DNA of 64,000 bases. Origin: Maricaulis sp965242785. Lineage in GTDB: Bacteria > Pseudomonadota > Alphaproteobacteria > Caulobacterales > Maricaulaceae. Below, one piece after another: positions 24,620 through 33,009 of this stretch. Within the stretch, counting starts at the first letter, position 1. Every line of letters begins with the position of its first letter. The DNA is taken from the NCBI GenBank assembly GCA_965242785.1, contig CBDETA010000003.1, positions 558,001 to 622,000 on the forward strand, in the 5' to 3' direction. Under the pieces are notes generated by a model, which saw only the letters and a list, made by a program, of their open reading frames with translations, was not told the origin of the DNA and ran no database searches. Made by a program: the position numbers and the translations under genes.

Positions 24620-25612
24620 CTAAAGCCGCTCCAGGGCCCGGGCGAACATCGCCCGGTCCACATTGCCGCCCGTGGCCAAGGCCACGATCGTGCGGCCCTG
24701 CGTCTCGATCTTGCCGGACAGCACCGCGGCCAGGGCGGCCGCGCCGCCCGGCTCGACGACAATCTTCAGATGGCGCCAGGCCAGCGCCATGGCGTCCAGG
24801 GCCTCGTCATCGCTGACGGCGGCGCCACCGGCCAGCTGCTGTGCATTGAGCGACCAGGTCAGCTCGCCCGGTGTCGGTGTGATGATGGCATCGCAGATCG
24901 AGCCGGTGAGCCGGTCATTGGTCTCGCGCCGGCCGCTGGCCAGGGAGCGCTTGTGATCATCAAAGCCGTCCGGCTCCGCGGCCCAGATCTGCGTCTGCGG
25001 GTGATGCCGCAGAACGGCCAGGCCAACCCCCGCAATCAGCCCGCCACCGCCGGCACAGCACACCACGGCGTCGGGAACCACACCCAGCTCGGCACACTGC
25101 TCGACCACTTCCAGTCCGGCCGTGCCCTGTCCCGCCATGATGAACGGGTCTTCATAGGGCGGCACCAGCACCCGGCCCTCGCGCTCGGCGATCTCGCGGC
25201 CCATGTCTTCGCGGCTCTGCGTGCCGCGGTCATAGGTCACCACCTCACCGCCCCAGAACCGCACGCCTTCCACTTTCGCCACCGGCGCATCGGCCGGCAT
25301 CAGGATGGTCGCCGTGGTGCCGTTGAGCCGGGCTGCAGCCGCCACGCCCTGGGCATGATTGCCCGAGGAATAGGCGATCACGCCGCGCGCCTTCTCGTCG
25401 GCGTCGAGCCGGGAAATCCGGTTGAAAGCCCCGCGAAACTTGAAAGAGCCGGTGCGCTGCAGGCATTCCGCTTTTACGAAAAGCCGGCCACCGATCCGGT
25501 CGTCCAGCACGTCCGAGCGCAGGAGCGGCGTTCTCACCGCATGGCCGGTCAGCCGCCCGGCGGCATCAACGACATCCTCATAGGCGGGTGCGGACAGCTT
25601 GGTCTGGCTCAT
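24620..25612 (-). CDS. PLP-dependent threonine/serine dehydratase family protein
   Basis: Fold-type II PLP enzyme of 330 residues. PLP Lys58 lies in SFKFRGAFN, SSGNHAQGVA is the substrate loop, and the phosphate-binding CCAGGGGLIAGV is near residue 188. There is no ACT domain, so it is of the catabolic or serine-racemase-like type rather than biosynthetic IlvA. Reaction is probably threonine or serine to 2-oxo acid and ammonia; hydroxyaspartate dehydratase or racemase activity is possible. The start at 25612 (MSQTKLSAPAYEDV) matches the family. Confidence 0.82.
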   Translation of the reverse strand: MSQTKLSAPAYEDVVDAAGRLTGHAVRTPLLRSDVLDDRIGGRLFVKAECLQRTGSFKFRGAFNRISRLDADEKARGVIAYSSGNHAQGVAAAARLNGTTATILMPADAPVAKVEGVRFWGGEVVTYDRGTQSREDMGREIAEREGRVLVPPYEDPFIMAGQGTAGLEVVEQCAELGVVPDAVVCCAGGGGLIAGVGLAVLRHHPQTQIWAAEPDGFDDHKRSLASGRRETNDRLTGSICDAIITPTPGELTWSLNAQQLAGGAAVSDDEALDAMALAWRHLKIVVEPGGAAALAAVLSGKIETQGRTIVALATGGNVDRAMFARALERL

Positions 25613-25779
25613 GAAATCTCCCGACGCCTCGTCTTGCGGCGAATCCGCCCCCGGATGCCCGACAAAACGCATAGGCAATACAGTGCGATTGAGCAAAGGG
25701 ATTGCGCCGCAGCCGGTTAGGCCTTTTCATGGAGAAAAATACCAAGAGCTCGAACGGTCGATCACACAAGGGGAGAAAC

Positions 25780-27423
25780 ATGACCTTGCGCGCACACATG
25801 ATGGATTGTCCGCTGATGATTTCGGACATTCTTGTTCACGCAGCCAAGTGCCATGGTGACCAGGAAATCGTGACACGCCTGCCCGAAAGCGGCACGATTC
25901 ACCGGCAGAATTACGCTCAGACGCACGAGCGCACCAAGCAGCTGGCCAATGCCCTGCAGAAAAAGCTGAAAGTCCGCGAGGGCGACCGTGTCGCCACCAT
26001 CGCCTGGAACTCGCATCGTCATTTCGAGCTCTACTATGCCATTTCCGGCATTGGCGGCGTGGTCCACACCGTCAATCCGCGTCTGGATCCCAAGCAGATC
26101 GTGTGGATGCTGGAACATGCCCAGTCCAAGACCGTCTTCTTCGACAAGCAGTTCGCACCGCTGATCGACGGCATCTCCAAGGCCTGCAAATCGGTGAAGA
26201 ACTGGGTGCTGATGACCGACAAGTCGCATGCCGACGCGGTCCAGACCAAGTGCAAGACCTATGAGGAGCTGATCGGCGAACAGTCCGCCGACTTCACCTG
26301 GCCGGTGTTTGACGAGAATGCCGCTGCAGGCCTGTGCTACACCTCGGGCACCACGGGTGACCCCAAGGGCGTGCTCTATTCGCACCGTTCCAACGTGCTG
26401 CACGCGCTGGCCTGCAATGCCTCGGACGTGATCGGGGTCGGTGCGCGCGGCAATCTGATGCCGGTCGTCCCGATGTTCCACGTCAATGCCTGGGGCATTC
26501 CCTATGCCGCGCCGATGAGCGGCGCCAAGCTGGTCATGCCCGGCGCCCAGATGGACGGCAAGAGCATCCACGAGCTCATCGAGGCCGAGGGCGTCAGCTA
26601 TGTCGCCGGCGTGCCGACGGTCTGGCTGGGCCTGCTCAACTATCTGGAATCCGAGGGCAAGCGGATCGACAGCGTGCAGCGCGTGCTGATCGGTGGCTCG
26701 GCCCTGCCGGAAGCCCTGCTGCGCGCCTATGAGGACAAGTATGGCGTCACCATGCAGCAAGGCTGGGGCATGACCGAGATGAGCCCCCTGGGCACAGTCA
26801 ATGCGCTCCTGCCCAAGCATGAGGGGCTGGACCGCGAGGAGATCATCAAGATCAAGCTGAAACAGGGCCGGCTGGTCTTCGGTGTCGGCATGCGCGTGGT
26901 CGATGACGCGGGCAAGGAACTGCCCTGGGACGGCAAGTCCTCCGGCCATGTCCAGGTGCGCGGTCCCTGGATCGCCTCGTCCTATTATCGCGGCGCCGGG
27001 GCGGAAAGCTTCACCGATGACGGCTGGTTCGCCACCGGCGATGTCGCCCATTTGGACGGCAATGGATTCATGACCATCACCGACCGCTCCAAGGACGTCA
27101 TCAAGACCGGCGGCGAATGGATTTCCTCCATCGACCTGGAAAACGCCGCCATGGGTCATCCCGATGTCGCCATGGCCGCCGCCGTCGGCATGCCGCACCC
27201 CAAATGGCAGGAACGCCCGCTTCTGGTCGTCCAGCTCAAGCCGGGTGTCGAACCGAATGCCGAGAGCATCCTGGACTTCCTGCGCGGTGAAGTCCCCAAA
27301 TGGTGGGTGCCGGATGCGGTCGAATTTATCGACGAGATGCCGATCGGCGCCACCGGCAAGATCCTCAAGACCAAGCTGCGGGAAATCTACAAGGACTATG
27401 AATTCCCGGGCGTCGACGCCTGA
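25780..27423 (+). CDS. Fatty acyl-CoA ligase (medium-chain, AlkK/DmdB-like)
   Basis: AMP-forming acyl-CoA synthetase of 547 residues. The P-loop is YTSGTTGDPKGVLYSHRS, the A5 block GWGMTEMSPLG, the hinge DRSKDVIKTGGEWIS, and the C-terminal adenylating lysine is in PIGATGKILKTKLRE. Its shape resembles the group containing AlkK and the methylthiopropionate ligase DmdB, so medium-chain or methylthio acids are likely; the substrate is unproven. The ATG at 25780 follows GGGGAG. A strong terminator follows. Confidence 0.88.
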   Translation: MTLRAHMMDCPLMISDILVHAAKCHGDQEIVTRLPESGTIHRQNYAQTHERTKQLANALQKKLKVREGDRVATIAWNSHRHFELYYAISGIGGVVHTVNPRLDPKQIVWMLEHAQSKTVFFDKQFAPLIDGISKACKSVKNWVLMTDKSHADAVQTKCKTYEELIGEQSADFTWPVFDENAAAGLCYTSGTTGDPKGVLYSHRSNVLHALACNASDVIGVGARGNLMPVVPMFHVNAWGIPYAAPMSGAKLVMPGAQMDGKSIHELIEAEGVSYVAGVPTVWLGLLNYLESEGKRIDSVQRVLIGGSALPEALLRAYEDKYGVTMQQGWGMTEMSPLGTVNALLPKHEGLDREEIIKIKLKQGRLVFGVGMRVVDDAGKELPWDGKSSGHVQVRGPWIASSYYRGAGAESFTDDGWFATGDVAHLDGNGFMTITDRSKDVIKTGGEWISSIDLENAAMGHPDVAMAAAVGMPHPKWQERPLLVVQLKPGVEPNAESILDFLRGEVPKWWVPDAVEFIDEMPIGATGKILKTKLREIYKDYEFPGVDA

Positions 27424-27443
27424 TCCGCTGCTGAGCAGACATC

Positions 27444-27474
27444 AAAAGCCCCGGTCACCGACCGGGGCTTTTTT
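27444..27474 (+). terminator. Intrinsic terminator of the acyl-CoA ligase gene
   Basis: Perfect arms AAAAGCCCCGGT / ACCGGGGCTTTT with a short CACCG-type loop and a T-run, starting 20 bases after the stop. Confidence 0.9.
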
Positions 27475-27584
27475 GTGCCCTGCTGCTCCGCTTGGATGAC
27501 CAAGGTTTAATCCGGGAGGGACGGTTTTCGGTCCAATCCCGCCTTCCGCCCCCTTGCCCCCGCCCGGCCCGCTCCGTACATTCA

Positions 27585-27601
27585 TTATCGAAATTCGATA
27601 A
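27585..27601. promoter_or_regulatory. Perfect palindrome TTATCGAA-A-TTCGATAA (candidate operator)
   Basis: Eight-base arms with a one-base centre, 16 bases upstream of the small membrane protein start and in an otherwise GC-rich region. Its place fits a repressor site overlapping the promoter or 5' leader. No regulator gene is adjacent. Confidence 0.55.
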
Positions 27602-27617
27602 GAACGGAGACGAGGAG

Positions 27618-27824
27618 ATGGAGGTCATCTATATGGGCGGAGCAGAAACAGTGGTCGTTGGACTGATCCTCGGCTTCCTGCCAACCCTGATCGCCCTCCT
27701 GCGCGGACATGACAACACGTTCGCGATCTTCCTGACCAACCTGCTTCTGGGTTGGACGGGGATCGGCTGGATCATCGCCCTGATCTGGTCATTCACAGCC
27801 ATCCGCCGGCGCGTGCGGGCCTAA
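27618..27824 (+). CDS. Superinfection immunity family membrane protein
   Basis: A 68-residue protein with two transmembrane helices (about 9-28 and 34-58). The stretch LGFLPTLIALLRGHDNTFAIFLTNLLLGWTGIGWIIALIWSF matches the Imm_superinfect family, named after phage T4 Imm, which blocks DNA entry of a second phage. Chromosomal copies are common and mostly uncharacterised, so an anti-phage role is only possible. GGAG at 27606-27609 decides for the ATG at 27618. It has its own palindromic upstream site and its own terminator. Confidence 0.8.
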   Translation: MEVIYMGGAETVVVGLILGFLPTLIALLRGHDNTFAIFLTNLLLGWTGIGWIIALIWSFTAIRRRVRA

Positions 27825-28166
27825 GAGGGTCACCCCACCCTTCATTCAGAAGACCGGTCCCTGCCTCACTCCCGGTCCTTGAACGGCAAAAGCGCCCCGA
27901 TCGAGTAACGGTTGGTCGGATCAACAACGCCCGGGCTTCCCCAGAGCCCGGGCGCTTTTTCTATTGTGTGAGAAGGAGAAGCGGACACGGGCTCCGCACC
28001 TTCTCACTTACTCTCTCCATTTCCCCCGGAAGCGCGTCAGTGCTATCCGGGGTCTCTCATTGGAGAAGGTGAGCGAGGCGTTCGATCAGGTGGTCCCGGA
28101 ACTGCGTCCGGGAAAAAATCTTGTGTTCGGGAAACAGGCGATGAACCAACAGATTGGCCCGGCCCC
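27825..28166. other. 342-base intergenic region with terminator and minor repeats
   Basis: Besides the terminator at 27928-27962 it shows a TGAGAAGG / CCTTCTCA pair (27969-28006) and small dyads such as CCGGA/TCCGG. I see no convincing coding frame. A small RNA is possible but unsupported. Confidence 0.4.
27928..27962 (+). terminator. Intrinsic terminator after the immunity-family gene
   Basis: Perfect arms CGCCCGGGCT / AGCCCGGGCG around TCCCCAG-type loop bases, followed by CTTTTTCT. Confidence 0.88.
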
Positions 28167-28850
28167 TCACAGCCAGCTGGTAATCTCGTCCAGGCTCTTC
28201 TTGATCAACGCATGCTCCGGCACCGTTGCTCCTTCGGCCGGATACCCGCCGACAATCAGCATGTAGGGCTTCTCGTCCACCGGACGCTCGCAGACCTCGT
28301 TGAGGAAGCGCATCGGATTGGGCGTGTGGGTCAGCGTCACCAGTCCTGCCTCGTGCAATGCCGCCAGCAGGAAGCCGCAGGCAATGCCGACGCTTTCATT
28401 GATGTAGTAATTCTTCTTGCACTGACCGGCCCGCTCCCCGCCCCGCTTTTGGGCGAAGACGGCGATCAGCACCGGCGCATGCTCCAGGAAGGGCTTGTTG
28501 GCATCGGTGCCCAGCGGCGCCAGCGCCTCAAGCCATTCCTCCGACGCCTTTCCCGCATAAAAGGCCCGCTCCTCAGCCTCGGCCGCCTCTCGCAGGGCCT
28601 TGCGCTTGGCCGCATCCTGGATCACGGCGAAATGCCAGGGCTGGTGATTGGCCCCGGACGGCGCCGATCCGGCCGCCAGGATCGCCTGTTCGATGATCGC
28701 GCGGTCCACCGGCCTGTCGTCGAAGTCGCGCACGGTACGGCGGCGCAGGAGGTTCTGCGAGAAGGCGGTGACCCGTGCCTTCATGTCTTCCGGCTTGTAT
28801 TCGACAAAGCTGGTCAGCGGGACGCGCTTTTCCTGCGTTTCGATCGTCAT
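28167..28850 (-). CDS. Nitroreductase family flavoprotein (iodotyrosine deiodinase-like)
   Basis: FMN-dependent oxidoreductase of 227 residues. It has RRRTVRDFDDRPVDRAIIEQAILAAGSAPSGANHQPWHFAVI, the FMN-binding N-terminal block. Other conserved stretches are NYYINESVGIACGFLLAALHEAGLVTLTHTPNPM and the C-terminal IVGGYPAEGATVP. This set is closest to the iodotyrosine-deiodinase-like branch, which includes bacterial enzymes of unknown substrate. It overlaps by four bases the upstream small membrane protein, forming part of a minus-strand run from tdh. Confidence 0.85.
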   Translation of the reverse strand: MTIETQEKRVPLTSFVEYKPEDMKARVTAFSQNLLRRRTVRDFDDRPVDRAIIEQAILAAGSAPSGANHQPWHFAVIQDAAKRKALREAAEAEERAFYAGKASEEWLEALAPLGTDANKPFLEHAPVLIAVFAQKRGGERAGQCKKNYYINESVGIACGFLLAALHEAGLVTLTHTPNPMRFLNEVCERPVDEKPYMLIVGGYPAEGATVPEHALIKKSLDEITSWL

Positions 28851-29161
28851 CCGTTCAGGAGCCTCCAGACACTCACGCCCAACATTAAAAGTCCGACAAG
28901 CAGCCCGATCAATCGCACCATGTAGCGAGCCGTTGACGGGACCTGATCCGGCTTGCTGTCAAACAGCGTCGCCGCACAGGCGATGAGGAGCCCCAAGGCC
29001 CCCATGGCTACAATTGAAATTCCCCAGCCGGACCTCCAGCCAACAACCGCCCACACAATCGCCGGGCCGAGCAGGAAGACCGCACCAACGAGGCCAAAAA
29101 ACAGGGCGCCGTACTTTCCGAACAGGTCTTCGTCAGAGTCTGACAGCCGCCGGCTTGCCAC
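28847..29161 (-). CDS. Small membrane protein, unknown function
   Basis: A 104-residue protein with three probable transmembrane helices (about 18-42, 46-68 and 81-101). The N-terminus is charged (SDSDEDL). No family recognised. It begins three bases after the tdh stop and overlaps the nitroreductase start by four, so it is translated as part of that operon. Confidence 0.65.
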   Translation of the reverse strand: MASRRLSDSDEDLFGKYGALFFGLVGAVFLLGPAIVWAVVGWRSGWGISIVAMGALGLLIACAATLFDSKPDQVPSTARYMVRLIGLLVGLLMLGVSVWRLLNG

Positions 29162-29164
29162 TGA

Positions 29165-30193
29165 TCAACTCCAGTCCAGCACGACCTTGCCCGACTTGCC
29201 CGAGCGCATCGCCTCGAAGCCCTTGGCATACTCATCCGCCTTGTAGCGGTGGGTGATGATGCGCGAGACGTCCAGACCGCTCTCCAGCATGGCGATCATC
29301 TTGTACCAGGTCTCGAACATTTCCCGGCCATAGACGCCCTTCAGCGTGATCGCCTTCAAGACCAGCTGTCCGAAATCGACCTCGATCGGCTTGGACGGCA
29401 GGCCCAGCATGGCCACCTTGCCGCCCATCACCATATTGTTCAGCATCGAGCCGAAGGCCTGCGGTGCGCCGGACATTTCCAGGCCCACATCAAAGCCTTC
29501 CGTCATCTTCAGCTCGCGGCGCACATCCATCAGGTCTTCCTTGGACACATCCACGGTGCGGATGTTCGGCGCGACCTGGCTGGCCAGGTGCAGGCGGTGG
29601 GAGTTGATGTCGGTCAAAACGACATGACGCGCACCGACATGGCGGGCGATCGCGGCCGCCATGATGCCGATCGGACCGGCGCCGGTGATCAGCACATCCT
29701 CACCGATCAGATCGAACTGCAGCGCCGTGTGCACCGCATTGCCCAGCGGGTCGAGGATCGCGCCCATCTCGTCGGGCACCTGCGGCGGCAGCGGCACGAC
29801 ATTGAAGGCCGGCAGTTTCATGTATTCGGCAAAGGCGCCGGGAATATTCACCCCCACGCCGCGCGTGTCAGGATCGAGGTGGAAGCGACCGGCCCGGGCA
29901 GCCCGGCTGGTGGCGCCGACGACATGGCCTTCGCCGGAGACCCGCTGGCCCACCTTCACCCGTGTGACATTGCCGCCGACCTCGACGATCTCGCCGGCAT
30001 ATTCATGACCCACCACCATCGGTGTGGGGACATTCTTGGCGGCCCAGTCATCCCAGTTGTAGATGTGAATGTCGGTGCCGCAGATCGCGGTCTTCTTGAT
30101 GCGGATCAGGACGTCATCGGGGCCGATCTTCGGCGCCTCGACCTCCTCCATCCAGATCCCTTCCTGCGGCTTGGCTTTGACCAGCGCTTTCAT
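29165..30193 (-). CDS. tdh: L-threonine 3-dehydrogenase without structural-zinc cysteines
   Basis: Oxidises threonine with NAD+ to 2-amino-3-ketobutyrate, which Kbl splits. The 342 residues are the normal length. Catalytic zinc ligands Cys38 (KKTAICGTDIHI), His63 and Glu64 (GHEYAG) are present, as is the nucleotide motif GAGPIGIMAAA. The four cysteines that hold the structural zinc in the E. coli enzyme (93, 96, 99, 107) are Gly, Ser, Ala and Asp in the segment GHVVGATSRAARAGRFHLD, so that zinc site is absent. kbl is 4 kb upstream on the same strand, not adjacent as usual. Confidence 0.92.
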   Translation of the reverse strand: MKALVKAKPQEGIWMEEVEAPKIGPDDVLIRIKKTAICGTDIHIYNWDDWAAKNVPTPMVVGHEYAGEIVEVGGNVTRVKVGQRVSGEGHVVGATSRAARAGRFHLDPDTRGVGVNIPGAFAEYMKLPAFNVVPLPPQVPDEMGAILDPLGNAVHTALQFDLIGEDVLITGAGPIGIMAAAIARHVGARHVVLTDINSHRLHLASQVAPNIRTVDVSKEDLMDVRRELKMTEGFDVGLEMSGAPQAFGSMLNNMVMGGKVAMLGLPSKPIEVDFGQLVLKAITLKGVYGREMFETWYKMIAMLESGLDVSRIITHRYKADEYAKGFEAMRSGKSGKVVLDWS

Positions 30194-30229
30194 GCTCTTC
30201 CTCGCACTTTTTGCGTGACCGGACCGCGT

Positions 30230-31060
30230 CTAGCGGCGGCCCTTTCCTTGGGCGAGAACATACATCACCGCGGCGGCGGGGAAAGTGAGCATGAAGGGGA
30301 TCAGCACAAGCGCCATAACTTCCGCGACCGGACCGGCCCAGACGCCTGTGGTGACAGCGATCCAGGCCGCCCCGACCGACAATGCCGCCAGCCCCGGAAA
30401 CACCGCCAGCATGCGGCGCTTCTCGACCATCATAAGCACGAACATCCAGGCGGCATAGGCGCCGATCAGCCCCCATTTGATCCAGGTATCGGTGCGCAGG
30501 AACTCCACCTTCACCGGCAGGAAACTGTCCAGCGCGAAAGAGGCGATCTCCAGCGCCGGCGAGGCCTCGACAAAGGCATTCTCGCCCAGACAGTCGCGCA
30601 GCACCGGCGTGCCTTCCAGGTCATCGGGGATGGTGTCGGTGTTGCAATAGGGGCTGTCGATCTCATCCAGGATCGAGTTCATCGTGGCGTTTTCCTGCCA
30701 GTCCGCCGGGATCGTCGCCAGTGCCAGGGCCACGCCGCCCAGGGCCAGGAAATTGCCGCGCAGGGCCAGACCCAGGAAGAAGACTGCCGCCATGCCGGCA
30801 TAGGCGACCGGGAAGAACCAGTCGAGAAACTGCACATGGCGCAGGTGCGTCCGCATCGCCTCCCCGGCCTCACCCTGCAGAAAGGCCAGGTGCTGGGCGC
30901 TGGTGGCAAATTCAAAGGCCAGGATCGGGGTCCTGAAACCGCCATGCAGCGGCACGGCCGGCTCTGGCGGCTGGCCGAACAGGGCGAGCGGGAAGGCCAG
31001 CGTGGCGACGGCCAGCAAGACCGTCAGGCCAAACGCCCATGTCGATGTCCTAATACGCAT
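30230..31060 (-). CDS. Multi-spanning membrane protein, unknown function
   Basis: A 276-residue protein with an N-terminal signal-anchor (residues 9-30) and about six hydrophobic helices, two around 84-125 and four from ~190 onward. Between them is a soluble segment with a cysteine pair (YCNTD and RDCLG, about 140-158) that could form a disulfide outside the cytoplasm. I recognise no family. It lies 36 bases upstream of tdh on the same strand. The longer reading frame on the opposite strand is a codon-bias shadow. Confidence 0.6.
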   Translation of the reverse strand: MRIRTSTWAFGLTVLLAVATLAFPLALFGQPPEPAVPLHGGFRTPILAFEFATSAQHLAFLQGEAGEAMRTHLRHVQFLDWFFPVAYAGMAAVFFLGLALRGNFLALGGVALALATIPADWQENATMNSILDEIDSPYCNTDTIPDDLEGTPVLRDCLGENAFVEASPALEIASFALDSFLPVKVEFLRTDTWIKWGLIGAYAAWMFVLMMVEKRRMLAVFPGLAALSVGAAWIAVTTGVWAGPVAEVMALVLIPFMLTFPAAAVMYVLAQGKGRR

Positions 31061-31138
31061 CCGGCCCCACGCCCCCTTCGCAAGTGCTGCCGGGGGAATG
31101 AGGCCGGATCAACGCAATCGCGTCAAGCTCTGCCGGGA

Positions 31139-32314
31139 CTAGCCGACCGCACCATTGGCCGGCGGAAAGATCCGCGCCAGCGGCCCGTCACTGGGGAAAG
31201 GCGCCAGCAGCATCCGCCGCACCGGGTTCCAGGCGGCGCCCAGCAGGACGACCACTCCCCCCAGCACCAGCAGGGTGACAGCCACCGCGGCCCCCGTACC
31301 CAGGCCGGACGAGCTCACCAGCACGCCGATGGACACGCCTGCCGTGATCAGGCCGGACACGATCAGGGCGCGGCGGTTGATCAGCAACGAGACCAGGGCG
31401 AACAGGCCGATCACGGTCAGCGCAACGGCAGCCAGGCGGGTCGCTTCGGCACTGTCCGAGGCCATGGCCGCGAACAGGTTGATGCTTTCAGGGTCAGCAA
31501 AATCGCTCTCCTGGAAGGTCCAGCCCAGCTGGGTCACGTTCAGCACCGCCCCCAGCAGGATCGGCGCGGCAAAGAAGTGCAGCCAGAAGGCTGTGCCGGA
31601 TATCCGCGTTTCGCGGCTCGGATCGCGGCTGTCGAAGATGATGCCCGCCAGCAGCAAGACCGCACCGGCCGCGACATTCACCGCCGGCATCCAGACGATC
31701 GTCGTATACGGATCCAGCGTGAACAGGATCGCCACGACCAGTCCGACCAGGCCCAGACCGGTCAGACCACCGGCGAAAGGCAGGCGGAAATTGAGATAAT
31801 AGGCACCGATGGGCAGCAGGGCCGCCAGGGCCGCGACGACCGGAATGCCCCGCACCCACATGGGCAGGCCATTGGCCAGCATCATCACGGCATCCCGCCC
31901 GAATTCCATGTCTTCGACCGGCTCGAAGGCGGCTTCGAAACTGGCCTCGTCCAGGCCCACGCCATGGATCAGGAACTGCACATAGGCCCAGACCAGAATG
32001 ATGGTGGTAGCCACCGCAAAGGCCCCGCTCAAAACGATGCCGGGCAGGATGCGCCGCTGCTTGCCGACCAGCAGGGCCGACAACAGCCAGACGATGACGG
32101 CGACGCCGCCGATCAGGCCCATCAGCACCATCTGCCAGCCTTGCTCGCCCTCGGGCAGGTTGAGGCCCTGCATCACCTGCACCACACCGGCACCCAACCC
32201 GCCCAGCAGAATGAGCACGCCGATCGTGGTGAAGATGTCGTGGAAATTGTTCAGAAACGGCAGCATCTCGTCCTGCGGACGCGCTGCGAGGCTTTCAGTA
32301 TCTTTATCCGTCAT
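31139..32314 (-). CDS. Multi-spanning membrane protein, unknown function
   Basis: A 391-residue protein with about ten hydrophobic helices spread over most of its length and no signal peptide. The first ~25 residues are hydrophilic (MTDKDTESLAARPQDEMLPF). I recognise no family or motif. It is on the same strand as its neighbours, with a 78-base gap to the next membrane protein and a 187-base gap to the SPFH-like gene, so it may be transcribed alone. Confidence 0.6.
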   Translation of the reverse strand: MTDKDTESLAARPQDEMLPFLNNFHDIFTTIGVLILLGGLGAGVVQVMQGLNLPEGEQGWQMVLMGLIGGVAVIVWLLSALLVGKQRRILPGIVLSGAFAVATTIILVWAYVQFLIHGVGLDEASFEAAFEPVEDMEFGRDAVMMLANGLPMWVRGIPVVAALAALLPIGAYYLNFRLPFAGGLTGLGLVGLVVAILFTLDPYTTIVWMPAVNVAAGAVLLLAGIIFDSRDPSRETRISGTAFWLHFFAAPILLGAVLNVTQLGWTFQESDFADPESINLFAAMASDSAEATRLAAVALTVIGLFALVSLLINRRALIVSGLITAGVSIGVLVSSSGLGTGAAVAVTLLVLGGVVVLLGAAWNPVRRMLLAPFPSDGPLARIFPPANGAVG

Positions 32315-32501
32315 TGGTTCCCCTCCACAGGTTACCGCTGTGATGCCCCCAAGCGATCAAACGGATGCAAATTCGCCTGTCCCGCGAGACTTGCACTTTT
32401 CCTGTTTAGGCGCGTTCGGCACCCCGGTCACCGGGAAAGGGGCCCGATCCGTCCCCTGAACGGCGAAACCGGCACCGCTGGGCGGCGCCGGCTTGATGGC
32501 C

Positions 32502-32888
32502 CTATCGGGCAACGGGGCGACTGGCTTCCAGCAAAGGCAGTCCGGCCTCGGTCGGGATGTAGATGACGTCCTGGCCGTTCTCGCCCAGTGACTGGATCCA
32601 CAGATAGCGCAAATAGCCTTCCGGTCCGCCCAGCCCTTCGGCCACGATGGCATTGGCTTCGGCAACACCATGGGCGCGCGCGATCTCGGCCTGGGCGTTG
32701 AGTTCCTCGGCCTCCAGCCGCGCCTGCGCTTCCAGCACGGCAATGCGCCGGTTCTGCTCGGCACGGACCAACTCGGCTCGTCCGGCCAGCTCCTGCTGCC
32801 AGACACCATATTGCGGCAGGCCCCACATCAGGCCGGCAATGAAGACCGCGACAATGGCCGCCCCGCTCACAAGAAATCCAATTCTCAT
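32502..32888 (-). CDS. Short SPFH-tail-like membrane protein
   Basis: A 128-residue protein with one N-terminal membrane helix (4-22). A charged coiled-coil follows (WQQELAGRAELVRAEQNRRIAVLEAQARLEAEELNAQAEIARA), then GVAEANAIVAEGL, LRYLWIQSL and the tail DVIYIPTEAGLPLLEA. That combination is known from the C-terminal half of stomatin/prohibitin (SPFH) proteins and from small proteins annotated as membrane protease subunits. There is no SPFH core domain, so it is a mini-form. The SD AAGGAGGG is unusually strong, and a perfect 9-base palindrome lies just upstream. Function unknown. Confidence 0.7.
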   Translation of the reverse strand: MRIGFLVSGAAIVAVFIAGLMWGLPQYGVWQQELAGRAELVRAEQNRRIAVLEAQARLEAEELNAQAEIARAHGVAEANAIVAEGLGGPEGYLRYLWIQSLGENGQDVIYIPTEAGLPLLEASRPVAR

Positions 32889-32903
32889 GGCTCCCTCCTT
32901 TTC

Positions 32904-32935
32904 GGATCAAATTCTTGAATGACAAGAATTTATCC
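32904..32935. promoter_or_regulatory. AT-rich palindrome upstream of the SPFH-like gene
   Basis: Arms AAATTCTTG / CAAGAATTT around AATGA, extended by GGAT/ATCC with one unpaired base. It lies 16-47 bases before the start codon, a typical operator position. No regulator is next to it. Confidence 0.55.
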
Positions 32936-33009
32936 GATCATCGGCGACGTCTTGAGAGGGAATGGACCCCGCCGAATCCGGGAGGGATTGGCGATTGCGC
33001 AATCCGGGG

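Noticed and set aside
29249..32566. A 1105-codon open frame on the plus strand
   Set aside because: It lies opposite tdh and two membrane proteins, is rich in His, Gln, Arg and Asp, and has no domain. It is the usual antisense shadow of GC-rich coding DNA.
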